DNA from: Pseudomonas sp. Root71
GTDB lineage: Bacteria > Pseudomonadota > Gammaproteobacteria > Pseudomonadales > Pseudomonadaceae
Reading direction: 5' to 3'
Length of the DNA stretch: 64,000 nt
Assembly: GCF_001429045.1 (NCBI RefSeq)
Contig: NZ_LMHY01000027.1
Location: forward strand, 186,001-250,000
The notes under the pieces are model-generated. The model had not been told where the DNA came from and made no database searches. It saw only the letters and a program-made list of their open reading frames with translations. Made by a program: the position numbers and the translations under genes. Below are positions 1 through 8,070 of the stretch, piece after piece; position 1 is the stretch's first letter; each line of letters opens with the position of its first letter.

Positions 1-178
1 ACTCGTCCATGCCAGCGAGGATTTCGTCGCTGTGGTGAATGGCGATCACCGGGCCTTCGGCCAGGGTGTTCAGGTCACTGTCGGTGACGATGGTGGCCAT
101 TTCGATGATGACGTCCGTGTCAGGGTTCAGACCGGTCATCTCCAGGTCGATCCAGATCAGGTTCTGTGGGTTTTGCAT
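1..178 (-). CDS. orn: Oligoribonuclease, N-terminal part only
   Basis: Only the first 59 codons lie in the window; the rest runs off the left edge. The start is the ATG at 176-178, reading MQNPQNLIWIDLEMTGL. The Asp11-Leu-Glu13 pair is the DEDD-family exonuclease motif I that binds catalytic metal. Orn is a cytoplasmic 3'-5' exoribonuclease that degrades 2-5 nt RNAs, including pGpG from cyclic-di-GMP turnover. It diverges from rsgA, the usual Pseudomonas arrangement. The short visible part is a very close match to the family; nothing can be said about the C-terminal half. Confidence 0.93.
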   Translation of the reverse strand, partial: MQNPQNLIWIDLEMTGLNPDTDVIIEMATIVTDSDLNTLAEGPVIAIHHSDEILAGMDE

Positions 179-285
179 GTGTCGGCTCCTAGGCAATGCT
201 GCGCAGTTTAGCCTAGGCCGGTGGCCGGGCGTGCTAAACTCGCGGCCGTTTTACCTAATCGCTGCATTCTTGATACGGAACACCC

Positions 286-1317
286 ATGGCCAAACGCCAA
301 CTCAATCGTCGTCAAAACTGGCGCATCGAAAAGATTCAGGGCGAACGCGCTGCCCGCGCCGCCAAACGCGAGTCCTCGGCCGTCGAGGCGCTTGAGGGCG
401 GCGATCTGGGCCCGGAACAGCACGGTCTGGTGATCGCGCACTTCGGTGTGCAGGTCGAAGTCGAGGCCCGTGATGGCGAACTGGCCGGCCAGGTGTTCCG
501 TTGCCACCTGCGCGCCAACCTGCCGGCGCTGGTGACCGGCGATCAGGTGGTCTGGCGTGCCGGCAACCAGGGCATCGGCGTGATCGTGGCGCAACTGCCG
601 CGCAACACCGAACTGTGTCGTCCTGACAGTCGCGGTCAGCTCAAGCCTGTTGCGGCCAACGTCGACATGATCGTCATCGTGTTTGCACCGCTGCCCGAGC
701 CCCACGCCAACCTGATCGACCGCTATCTGGTCGCAGCCGAACATGCGGGCATCAAGCCGCTGTTACTGCTGAACAAATTCGACCTGATCGACGACAACAA
801 CGCACCAGCGCTGAATGCCTTGCTCGCCGTATACCGCACCCTCGGCTACCCGGTGCTGGAAGTGTCGGCGCACCACGGCAACGGTATGGAGCAGTTGCAG
901 ACGCAGCTGGACGGACGCATCAGCGTGTTCGTCGGCCAGTCCGGTGTCGGCAAGTCATCGCTGGTCAACAGCCTGCTGCCGGAAGTCGAAACCCGCGTCG
1001 GTCCGTTGTCCGAGCTGTCTGGCCAGGGTACCCACACCACCACCACCGCGCGGTTGTTCCACTTCCCCGGCGGCGGTGAGTTGATCGACTCCCCGGGTAT
1101 CCGCGAATTCGGTCTGGGCCACGTCAGCCGTGCCGACGTCGAAGCCGGCTTCATCGAGTTCAACGACCTCCTCGGCACCTGCCGCTTCCGTGACTGCAAG
1201 CATGACCGCGAACCGGGTTGCGCCCTGCTCAAGGCCCTGGAAGACGGCCGCGTGCAGCAGCAACGGATGAACAGCTACCGCTCGATCATCGCCAGCCTGC
1301 CGGAAAACGGCTACTAA
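286..1317 (+). CDS. rsgA: Small ribosomal subunit biogenesis GTPase RsgA
   Basis: This 343-residue circularly permuted GTPase acts in late maturation of the 30S ribosomal subunit. A basic N-terminus (1-30) is followed by an OB-fold region (about 35-115). The G domain has the permuted motif order: G4 NKFD at 163-166, G1 GQSGVGKS at 217-224, G3 DSPG at 268-271. A C-terminal zinc site is formed by Cys299, Cys304, His306 and Cys312. Length and motif order are normal. The ATG at 286 follows GGAA. It diverges from orn. In other pseudomonads motB is the next gene, but here a TIR/caspase operon intervenes. Confidence 0.96.
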   Translation: MAKRQLNRRQNWRIEKIQGERAARAAKRESSAVEALEGGDLGPEQHGLVIAHFGVQVEVEARDGELAGQVFRCHLRANLPALVTGDQVVWRAGNQGIGVIVAQLPRNTELCRPDSRGQLKPVAANVDMIVIVFAPLPEPHANLIDRYLVAAEHAGIKPLLLLNKFDLIDDNNAPALNALLAVYRTLGYPVLEVSAHHGNGMEQLQTQLDGRISVFVGQSGVGKSSLVNSLLPEVETRVGPLSELSGQGTHTTTTARLFHFPGGGELIDSPGIREFGLGHVSRADVEAGFIEFNDLLGTCRFRDCKHDREPGCALLKALEDGRVQQQRMNSYRSIIASLPENGY

Positions 1318-1517
1318 ACAGACGTGCCGACCGCCCTGCCTTCAGCGGGGCGGCCGACGGCTGGATCTTCCCCCCCTCTTAAACATCAGACCTTTCTGTA
1401 AGACGTACGCACGCTCGCTTGTAGGGCATTTCTCTTTCCGCGCCGACACCTTGTGGCCGCGCTGCATTCGCCTAAGTTCAAACCCTCTTCGCACTCCAGC
1501 GACTCCGAGGGACACCC
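1318..1517. other. 200-bp leader between rsgA and the TIR/caspase operon
   Basis: No open frame here is supported. The segment has the weak GC hairpin near its left end and a good ribosome-binding site (GAGGGA, 1507-1512) just before the first TIR gene. The defence operon must be transcribed from here or by read-through from rsgA. I could not name a convincing sigma70 promoter. Confidence 0.5.
1331..1353 (+). terminator. Possible weak terminator hairpin after rsgA
   Basis: A CCGCCC arm (1331-1336) pairs with GGGCGG (1348-1353) 14 nt after the rsgA stop. There is no clear T tract directly after it, so efficiency is doubtful. If it works, it separates rsgA transcription from the TIR operon. 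Confidence 0.3.
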
Positions 1518-1925
1518 ATGCAAACCTACCACCTGTTCATCAGCCACTCATGGAACTACTCCGACGCCCACGACAATCTCGTGCGCCTGCTCAACGCCAA
1601 GCCCGGTTTCACGTACAAGAATTTTTCGGTACCGCCGGACAACCCGATTGTCGGCGCGAAAACCGACAAACAACTTGAGGAGGCCATCGAAAACAAGATC
1701 CGCCCGTGTTCGGCGGTATTGATCATGGCCGGGATGTATTCCACCTATAGCAAGTGGATCAACAAGGAAATCGAGATCGCCAAGCGCATGGGCAAGGTGA
1801 TCATTGCGATCAAGCCGTTCGGTGCCGAGCGCATTTCCACGGTGGTACGTGACGCGGCACATGCCGAATGTGCGTGGAACACCAACAGCATCATCGATGC
1901 GATTCGCCAGCATACGGCGGTGTAA
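1518..1925 (+). CDS. ThsB-like TIR domain protein (candidate NAD-derived signal synthase)
   Basis: This 135-residue protein is a single TIR-like domain of the DUF1863 / MTH538 type, the family of Thoeris ThsB. The N-terminus HLFISHSWNY is the usual first beta strand and BB-loop entry. A W80-I-N-K-E84 sequence gives a WxxxE motif, with Glu84 placed where NAD-cleaving TIR domains have their catalytic Glu. There is no signal peptide or membrane segment, so it is cytoplasmic. The ATG at 1518 has a good GAGGGA Shine-Dalgarno. The stop lies 2 nt before the caspase-like gene, so the two are co-translated. By analogy with Thoeris it would sense infection or make a nucleotide signal; that is inference. 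Confidence 0.85.
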   Translation: MQTYHLFISHSWNYSDAHDNLVRLLNAKPGFTYKNFSVPPDNPIVGAKTDKQLEEAIENKIRPCSAVLIMAGMYSTYSKWINKEIEIAKRMGKVIIAIKPFGAERISTVVRDAAHAECAWNTNSIIDAIRQHTAV

Positions 1926-1927
1926 CC

Positions 1928-2887
1928 ATGCGCAAGGGACTGTTTATCGGCATCAACGACTACTCCCATGTGTCACGCCTGAGCGGCTGCAGCAATGACG
2001 CCATGGCCATGGCCTCCGTGCTCAAGACCGACGCCAATGGCGATCCGAACTTCAAGAACATCGTACTGACCTCCGCCGAGGACTATCTGAGTCGGGAAAA
2101 ACTCGAAGACCAGATCCGTGAGCTGTTTGCCGGGGACTGCAATGTCGCGCTGCTGTATTTCGCCGGCCACGGCAGCTTCGACACTGACACCGACGAAGGC
2201 ATGTTGATCCCGCAGGATTACAAGAGTGCCAAGGACGGGATTCGCCTCAGCGACATTCTCAACTGGGCGAGCAAGGCCACGAAGATCAAGAACAAAGTGA
2301 TCATTCTCGACTGTTGCCAGAGCGGTTCGGCCGGCGAACTGCGCGCCTTGCGCAGTGAGGGCAGCGTGGTCGGCGAAGGCATGACCATCCTGACCGCCTG
2401 CAAAAAGGAAGAACCGGCGATGGAGGGCGTGCAGCACGGTGTGTTCACCGGATTGTTGCTCCAGGCCCTGCACGGTGGCGCAGCGAACATCCTGGGCAAG
2501 ATCACCCCCGGCAGCCTTTATTCGTTTGTCGACAACGCCCTCGATGCCTGGGAACAGCGTCCGGTGTTCAAGACCAACGTGTCGCAGTTCATCTCCCTGC
2601 GCGAAGTGTCGCCGCTGATCCCCAAGGAGATCCTGCGCAAACTCCCCGAATGGTTTGCCGAAGCGGAGTCGGTGTACCCCCTCGCCCCCAGCTTTGAGCC
2701 CACCGAACCCGAGTTCAACCCGGAACAGGGCGAGGTCTTCGCCCAACTGCAAAAGTGCAACCGCCACAGCCTGGTCGAACCGGTGGACGCCGAACACATG
2801 TACTACGCCGCCATCCACGCCACCGGCTGCCGCCTCACCGCCCTCGGCGCCTATTACCGCGAACTCGCGATCAAGGGACATTTCTGA
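1928..2887 (+). CDS. Caspase-like (peptidase C14) protease, candidate defence effector
   Basis: This 319-residue protein starts MRKGLFIGINDY, the typical first strand of bacterial caspase-like domains. The catalytic His is His81 in YFAGHGSFD. The catalytic Cys is most likely Cys130 in ILDCCQSG, matching the metacaspase DxCxSG pattern; Cys129 is adjacent. The protease fold ends near residue 210-220, and about 100 residues follow that are not caspase-like. ATG at 1928 is chosen over an upstream in-frame start because it sits just after the TIR stop. Its stop overlaps the next TIR gene (TGATG). In type IV Thoeris a TIR-made signal activates such a protease, which then degrades cell proteins; that role here is inferred from context. 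Confidence 0.88.
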   Translation: MRKGLFIGINDYSHVSRLSGCSNDAMAMASVLKTDANGDPNFKNIVLTSAEDYLSREKLEDQIRELFAGDCNVALLYFAGHGSFDTDTDEGMLIPQDYKSAKDGIRLSDILNWASKATKIKNKVIILDCCQSGSAGELRALRSEGSVVGEGMTILTACKKEEPAMEGVQHGVFTGLLLQALHGGAANILGKITPGSLYSFVDNALDAWEQRPVFKTNVSQFISLREVSPLIPKEILRKLPEWFAEAESVYPLAPSFEPTEPEFNPEQGEVFAQLQKCNRHSLVEPVDAEHMYYAAIHATGCRLTALGAYYRELAIKGHF

Positions 2888-3378
2888 TGCCAGTGTTTAT
2901 CAGCTACCGCCACATGGACCGCGCCCACGCGGTTCACATCAACACACGCCTGATCCAGGCCAACATCAAGACCTACCTCGACGTGCTGGATGCCGAATCC
3001 CAGACCACCGACGACATCACCGGGGTGATCACCCGCAACATCAGCGAATGCACGCACCTGCTGGCAGTGGTATCGGAGAAAACCGCGCTGTCCTGGTGGG
3101 TGCCGTTCGAAATCGGTGAGGCGACGATCACTAATCGGCGTATCTGCTCGTTCAAGACCGGCCCGACCGAGCTGCCGCTGTACCTAGATAAATGGCCGAA
3201 GCTGATCAGCGACCGGGACATCGACTTCTTTATCGATGCCTATCGCAACGAGTCGACGCTCAAGCGTTCGATGTCACTGGATTCGGTGACCGGTAGCGAG
3301 TCGGTGCGCAGCGTCAACAAATCCAATGCGGATCGCTTTCACGCCGACCTCAAGTCCCGAGTCATCCGCGGCTTTTAA
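2887..3378 (+). CDS. Second TIR domain protein of the caspase operon
   Basis: This 163-residue protein begins MPVFISYRHMD, a classical bacterial TIR start. W71-V-P-F-E75 gives a WxxxE motif, with Glu75 as the likely catalytic residue. The segment after about 100 (YLDKWPKLISDRDIDFFI) resembles later TIR strands, and the last 40 residues are polar. No membrane segment is seen. Its start codon overlaps the caspase-like stop by one base, implying translational coupling. It is a different subfamily from the first TIR of the operon, so the pair is not a recent duplication. It ends 16 nt before a strong hairpin shared with motB. Confidence 0.85.
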   Translation: MPVFISYRHMDRAHAVHINTRLIQANIKTYLDVLDAESQTTDDITGVITRNISECTHLLAVVSEKTALSWWVPFEIGEATITNRRICSFKTGPTELPLYLDKWPKLISDRDIDFFIDAYRNESTLKRSMSLDSVTGSESVRSVNKSNADRFHADLKSRVIRGF

Positions 3379-3394
3379 CGTAGAAAACGCCGAC

Positions 3395-3424
3395 AAAAAA
3401 GCCGACATCGCTGTCGGCTTTTTT
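3395..3424. terminator. Bidirectional terminator between TIR operon and motB
   Basis: A perfect 13-bp stem (AAAAAAGCCGACA at 3395-3407 with its complement at 3412-3424) has a 4-nt loop. It has a T run on both strands. It can end the TIR operon from the left and motAB transcripts from the right. Confidence 0.9.
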
Positions 3425-3429
3425 ATCGG

Positions 3430-4476
3430 TCACTGTTTGGGCGGTTCAGCCGGTTTGGCTGGCTCGCCCGGTTTCGGCGCCGGGCCATCAAACAGGTTCA
3501 GACGCTCACGCAGTTCATGAGCCGGCAGCGGTTCCTTGTCCGCCGGCAACGCGTTCGGGTCGACCGGCTCAGCCGGTGCAGCTCCCGGAGCGGCCGAACC
3601 TTGCGGTGCATCAGGAGCAGGCTCCGCGCCTTGCGAGCCTTCGATCGCACGCTGGGCTTTTTTCGTCAGTACGACGATGTCGATACGGCGGTTCACCGGG
3701 TTGAACGGATGCTCGCGATCGAACAGGGCCGACGAGGCATAGCCGACCACCCGTGCCACCTGAGCATCCGGATAGCTGCCCGCCACTAGCGCACGCCGTG
3801 CGGCGTTGGCACGATTGGCCGAAAGCTCCCAGTTACCGAAATCACCGGTGCCGGTGTATGGCTTGGCATCGGTGTGGCCGCTGATGCTGATCTTGTTCGG
3901 CACCGCCTTGATGGTGTCGGCCATGGCCAGCAGGATGTCTTCGAAATACGGCTTCAAGCGAGCTGAGCCTGAGTCGAACATCGGGCGGTTTTCCGCGTCC
4001 ATGATCTGGATGCGCAGGCCGTCCTGAGTGATCTCGAACAGGATCTGGTCCTTGAACTTCTGCATCTGCGGGTTTTCTTCGACCTTGTTCTGCAATTCTT
4101 GCAGCAACAGTTCGAGGCGCTCTTTTTCGACCTGCTCGGCCATGCCTTCGACCTGATCGGTATCGATGGTGACCTTGTCCGGTTGTGGCTGGGACTTCAC
4201 CTCCGGGTTGAGGGTGTTTTCCGGCGCCAGGGTCGGTGTGCCGCCCAGATCGATGATGTAGGGCGTGCCGCTTTCGGAAAAGCCGATCGGGTCCTTGAAG
4301 TAACCGGCGATGGCAATCTTCTGTTCCGGCGTGGCGGTGGACAGCAGCCACAACACCAGGAAGAACGCCATCATCGCCGTGGCGAAGTCGGCGAAGGCGA
4401 TTTTCCACGCGCCCCCGTGATGCCCGCCGGCGATGCGCTTGACGCGCTTGATGATTATCGGCTGGTTATTTTCCAT
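3430..4476 (-). CDS. motB: Flagellar motor stator protein MotB
   Basis: This 348-residue protein anchors the MotA/MotB proton-driven stator to peptidoglycan. A short cytoplasmic N-terminus precedes one membrane helix (about 27-47, FADFATAMMAFFLVLWL). It carries the essential proton-binding Asp, here Asp30. A plug/linker region follows, then an OmpA-like peptidoglycan-binding domain (about 170-285) with SGHTDAKPY and NWELSANRA. The last 70 residues are rich in Pro, Ala and Glu. It lies downstream of motA, separated by a long palindromic intergenic segment, and ends at the terminator shared with the TIR operon. Confidence 0.96.
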   Translation of the reverse strand: MENNQPIIIKRVKRIAGGHHGGAWKIAFADFATAMMAFFLVLWLLSTATPEQKIAIAGYFKDPIGFSESGTPYIIDLGGTPTLAPENTLNPEVKSQPQPDKVTIDTDQVEGMAEQVEKERLELLLQELQNKVEENPQMQKFKDQILFEITQDGLRIQIMDAENRPMFDSGSARLKPYFEDILLAMADTIKAVPNKISISGHTDAKPYTGTGDFGNWELSANRANAARRALVAGSYPDAQVARVVGYASSALFDREHPFNPVNRRIDIVVLTKKAQRAIEGSQGAEPAPDAPQGSAAPGAAPAEPVDPNALPADKEPLPAHELRERLNLFDGPAPKPGEPAKPAEPPKQ

Positions 4477-4491
4477 GGAGAGTGCTCTGTC

Positions 4492-4629
4492 TCACAAATA
4501 CTGTTCCTTTTTGACGGTGCCTGTTGTCGCCATACTGCGTTGCCGCTCCTCGCCATAGCGGGCTATGACTCGTCGCGGCGCCTTGTCTGGCAACAACAGT
4601 CACTCGCCAAAAAGGAGCGTATTTGCGAA
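4492..4629. repeat. Long imperfect palindrome between motA and motB
   Basis: Nearly the whole motA-motB gap folds on itself. The left arm (about 4492-4531, CACAAATACTGTTCCTTTTT onward) matches the reverse complement of the right arm (about 4589-4628) with a few mismatches. The interior (4538-4583) has a second partial inverted repeat. Inside the motAB transcript it would form a large hairpin just upstream of motB. Confidence 0.75.
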
Positions 4630-4637
4630 ACAAAGCA

Positions 4638-5489
4638 CTAACGACCGCGAACCGCTTGTTCCAGCTCGGCGAAGCTTGGACGGTGCGCCGGGTACAGGAC
4701 CTTGCGCCCGAACTCCACGGCCAGCGATGGCGGCATGCCGGAAGCCGAAGCCACCAGCGAGGCCTTGATGGCTTCGTAGACGTTCAGCTCTTCCTTGGCA
4801 TCGTGGGCCAGAGAATGGGCCAGCGGGCCGAAGAAGCCGTAGGCGGCGAGAATACCGAAGAAGGTACCCACCAGTGCCGCACCGACGTGCAGGCCGATGG
4901 ACTTCTGGTCGCCCTCACCCAACGAAGCCATGGTCACCACGATCCCCAGTACCGCCGCGACGATACCGAAACCAGGCATGGCATCGGCGATGCCGTTGAC
5001 GGCGTGGGATGGATGCTCAAGGTCTTCCTTGAGGCTGAACAGCTCCATGTCGAACAAGCCTTCCAGCTCGTGGGGAGCCATGTTGCCGGAGGACATGATG
5101 CGCAGGTAATCGCAGATGAACGCGGTCATGCGCTCGTCCTTCAGCACCGTCGGGTACTTGGCGAAGATCGGGCTCGCGGCGGCATCTTCGATGTCGCCTT
5201 CGATGGCCATCATGCCTTCGCGGCGGCTCTTGTTGAGGATCTCGTAGATCAGGCCCAGCACTTCCAGGTAGAAGGCGTGGTTGAAACGCGAACTGAACAT
5301 GCTCAGGGACTTCTTGAGCACGTGCATCGTCATATAGCCGGGGTTGGCCTGCAAGAAGGCGCCGAGGGCCGCGCCGCCGATGATCATGACCTCGAAAGGC
5401 TGGATCAGGGCGGCAATCTTGCCGTGGGAAAGCACGTATCCGCCGAGCACGCTCGCGAATACGACGATGATGCCGATAATTTTAGCCAT
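4638..5489 (-). CDS. motA: Flagellar motor stator protein MotA
   Basis: This 283-residue inner-membrane protein forms the stator ion channel with MotB. Hydrophobic helices lie at about 5-22 and 30-50 and at about 170-225. A large cytoplasmic loop between them contains the charged residues that act on FliG. The N-terminus MAKIIGIIVVFASVLGGY is typical. It is the first gene of a motA-motB operon and is preceded 70 bp upstream by a sigma28-type promoter. Length is normal for the family. Confidence 0.96.
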   Translation of the reverse strand: MAKIIGIIVVFASVLGGYVLSHGKIAALIQPFEVMIIGGAALGAFLQANPGYMTMHVLKKSLSMFSSRFNHAFYLEVLGLIYEILNKSRREGMMAIEGDIEDAAASPIFAKYPTVLKDERMTAFICDYLRIMSSGNMAPHELEGLFDMELFSLKEDLEHPSHAVNGIADAMPGFGIVAAVLGIVVTMASLGEGDQKSIGLHVGAALVGTFFGILAAYGFFGPLAHSLAHDAKEELNVYEAIKASLVASASGMPPSLAVEFGRKVLYPAHRPSFAELEQAVRGR

Positions 5490-5558
5490 AGGTTAGGAGA
5501 GCACTTACTGAGTCGGGTTCAAGGTCATATTCGGAAGTTAAAAAATCTCTTCTTCTAC

Positions 5559-5585
5559 TTATCGGCAAAACTGCGCCAGACTATA
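5559..5585 (-). promoter_or_regulatory. FliA (sigma28) promoter for motAB
   Basis: On the minus strand TATAGTCT (complement of 5578-5585) lies 11 nt upstream of GCCGATAA (complement of 5559-5566). The -10 is an exact match to the sigma28 consensus GCCGATAA, and the -35 matches TAAAGTTT at six of eight positions with the right spacing. It sits about 70 bp before the motA ATG, consistent with late flagellar expression. Confidence 0.85.
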
Positions 5586-5656
5586 GCCAGTTCAGGCGAA
5601 AAGCTAATTTGACCCCTTGCGGGCACAGGTACTGTTGACGATGATCGCCTCCCACC

Positions 5657-7195
5657 ATGGTTAACGAAACGAACGCCCCAACCCCGAAACCGACCACTCT
5701 CGAAGGCTGGGTCAAGCTTCTCGATGGCGTGCGCCTGCCGGTTCCGCAAGCCAGCCACGACCGGGTCTGCAAGGCCATCCGCGACAATCGCAGCTCGTTG
5801 CGCGATATCGCCGACCTCATGCAAGGCAGCCCGGCCCTGGCCTTGAGCGTGATTCGCGAAGCCAACCGGCATACCCACGGCGGCATGACCGAGCCTGCGG
5901 AAAACCTTGAAGTTGCGATCAATCGCCTCGGCCTGAAACGCACCGAAGAACTGCTCGCGCGCCTGCCCGCCGAACCCCAGTCCGAGATTCCCAAAGCCCT
6001 GCGTCAGTTGCAGATGATCAGCCAGCACGCCACGCAACAGGCCAACGGCTTTTTTGCCAGTCGCCTGGCGCGCCTGTGGCAGGACATCCACTGGGGCAGC
6101 CTGCTGTTTCTTTCGCCCCTGTGGCCGCTGGCGCTGACCCATCCGAAACTGCTCGAAGACTGGGAGCTGCGGGTCATCCATAAAGGTGAATCGGCACGCA
6201 AAGTCGAACAGCAACTGTTTGGCGTACGCCTGCTGGAGATTGGCCAGGCACTGGTGGAGGTCTGGCACCTGCCGATCTGGGTGCAGCAAGGCTATCGACT
6301 GCTGCTCACCGAGCAGCGGGAACTGGTGAAGGTCCTGCGTATTGCCCGTGACAGCGAGCATCCACTGCGCCAGCAGAACCGCCTCGATGACGATCCGACC
6401 CTGCGCCGCTGGCTCAATCAACCGGCCAATACCGTGCTGCTGGCCAACGGGCTGGCGCTGTCGGCGCAACACGCCTGGGACAGCCCCCACAGTGAGCGCT
6501 GGCAGTACCTGACCAGCCTTTACCTGCAAATGCCGATGGACGAGCTGCAGCAACAACTGCACCAGCAAGCCGCCAACAGCGCACGCCAACACGCCATGCC
6601 CGACCTCTGGCACCCCGCCGAGTCGCTGATCTGGCCGTGGGGCATGAACCGTGTCCACGCAGGCTTGCTGCCGGCAGCGGCACCCACCGCCGAAGACCTG
6701 GCGAAGTGGCGCAAGCAATGCGCCGAACTGCTGGTCGAGCCGAGTCGTTTCACCAATGCCATGCACTTGACCATCGCCGCCCGGGACGCCCTCGTGGCCT
6801 GCGGCATGCGCCGGGTGATGATCCTGATGGCCGACCGCACCCACGCCAATCTGCGCGTGCACCAAACGGCCGGCCTGCCGAAGGAGGCTGCCGGGTTGAA
6901 TTTCGTGGTCAGCCAGAGCAACGTGTTGCAACGCCTGCTCGCGCAACAGGCCCAGGTGCGACTGACGCCAACCAACAACGCGCAATTCTCGGCCCTGCTG
7001 CCCAACAGCCTGCGTTCGCAGTTCAATGGTGAACACTTGCTGCTGCGCTCGCTGGTCAACAATGGCTGGGTGATCATGATCATCGTGGCGGATCAAGGCG
7101 GCGGGCCGTTTTCGGAAATTTCCGTACAGGCCTTCGGCAAAACCGCGCAGTGCATCGAAAAAGCCCTGCACAGCTTTAGCCACCGTGGCCAATAA
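5657..7195 (+). CDS. HDOD domain signalling protein
   Basis: This 512-residue cytoplasmic protein has an HDOD (HD-related output) domain at about 20-230, starting VKLLDGVRLPVPQASHDRV. HDOD domains resemble HD phosphohydrolases but usually lack the metal ligands, and they act in signalling. The C-terminal part (about 340-510) resembles the GAF-like region of related Pseudomonas proteins but has no motif I can name firmly. It diverges from motA, as its PAO1 counterpart does. The ATG at 5657 has no clear Shine-Dalgarno, so the start is less certain than the family call. A target is not known. Confidence 0.85.
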   Translation: MVNETNAPTPKPTTLEGWVKLLDGVRLPVPQASHDRVCKAIRDNRSSLRDIADLMQGSPALALSVIREANRHTHGGMTEPAENLEVAINRLGLKRTEELLARLPAEPQSEIPKALRQLQMISQHATQQANGFFASRLARLWQDIHWGSLLFLSPLWPLALTHPKLLEDWELRVIHKGESARKVEQQLFGVRLLEIGQALVEVWHLPIWVQQGYRLLLTEQRELVKVLRIARDSEHPLRQQNRLDDDPTLRRWLNQPANTVLLANGLALSAQHAWDSPHSERWQYLTSLYLQMPMDELQQQLHQQAANSARQHAMPDLWHPAESLIWPWGMNRVHAGLLPAAAPTAEDLAKWRKQCAELLVEPSRFTNAMHLTIAARDALVACGMRRVMILMADRTHANLRVHQTAGLPKEAAGLNFVVSQSNVLQRLLAQQAQVRLTPTNNAQFSALLPNSLRSQFNGEHLLLRSLVNNGWVIMIIVADQGGGPFSEISVQAFGKTAQCIEKALHSFSHRGQ

Positions 7196-7236
7196 GCTGC
7201 GTTACAATCCTCCCTTTTGTGCTCTGGAGACCTCAC

Positions 7237-8052
7237 ATGTCTGACTTCTCTGGCTTGCCGCTGGTGATCGAGCCGAGCGACTTGCTCCCTCGCCTCGACG
7301 CCCGCGAACTGATTCTGGTGGACTTGACCAGTCCCGCCCGCTACGCCGAAGGGCACATTCCCGGCGCACGCTTTGTCGACCCGAAACGCACACAGCTCGG
7401 CCAGGCCCCCGCCCCGGGGCTGATGCCCCCGCAGGCAGCACTCGAAGCGCTGTTTGGTGAACTGGGACACAACCCCGACGCGATCTACGTGGTGTATGAC
7501 GACGAAGGCGGCGGTTGGGCCGGGCGCTTCATCTGGCTGCTGGATGTCATCGGCCACAGCAAGTACCACTATATCGACGGCGGCCTGACGGCCTGGCTGG
7601 CGGAAGGCTTGCCCATGTCGATCCAGATCCCGCCACCGGTGGGCGGACCGGTTTCACTGACCTTGCACGACGAACCCACCGCCACCCGCGAATACCTGCA
7701 AAGCCGTCTCGGCGCCGCCGACCTGGCAATCTGGGATGCACGCGGGCCGCAGGAGTACTCCGGCGAGAAAGTCCTGGCAGCCAAGGGCGGGCACATTCCC
7801 GGCGCGGTCAATTTCGAATGGACCGCGGGCATGGATCGGGCACGCCAGTTGCGCATCCGCACCGACATGCCGCAGATCCTCGAACAACTCGGGATCAGCA
7901 AAGACAAAGAAGTGATTACCCACTGCCAGACTCACCATCGTTCTGGCTTCACCTATCTGGTGGCCAAATCCCTCGGTTATCCGCGGGTCAAAGGCTACGC
8001 CGGCTCCTGGGGCGAATGGGGCAACCATCCCGATACCCCGGTAGAAATTTAA
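7237..8052 (+). CDS. rhdA: Thiosulfate sulfurtransferase (rhodanese) RhdA
   Basis: This 271-residue tandem-domain rhodanese matches the length of Azotobacter vinelandii RhdA. The inactive N-terminal rhodanese domain is about 10-130 and the catalytic C-terminal one about 150-271. The active-site loop reads CQTHHR with the persulfide-forming Cys at 230, the unusual loop that typifies RhdA. It transfers sulfane sulfur from thiosulfate to acceptors such as cyanide. The ATG at 7237 has CTGGAG upstream, better than the earlier in-frame start at 7219. It lies directly upstream of psd with an 18-nt gap. Confidence 0.95.
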   Translation: MSDFSGLPLVIEPSDLLPRLDARELILVDLTSPARYAEGHIPGARFVDPKRTQLGQAPAPGLMPPQAALEALFGELGHNPDAIYVVYDDEGGGWAGRFIWLLDVIGHSKYHYIDGGLTAWLAEGLPMSIQIPPPVGGPVSLTLHDEPTATREYLQSRLGAADLAIWDARGPQEYSGEKVLAAKGGHIPGAVNFEWTAGMDRARQLRIRTDMPQILEQLGISKDKEVITHCQTHHRSGFTYLVAKSLGYPRVKGYAGSWGEWGNHPDTPVEI

Positions 8053-8070
8053 GATTTTTAAGGACCGTTA

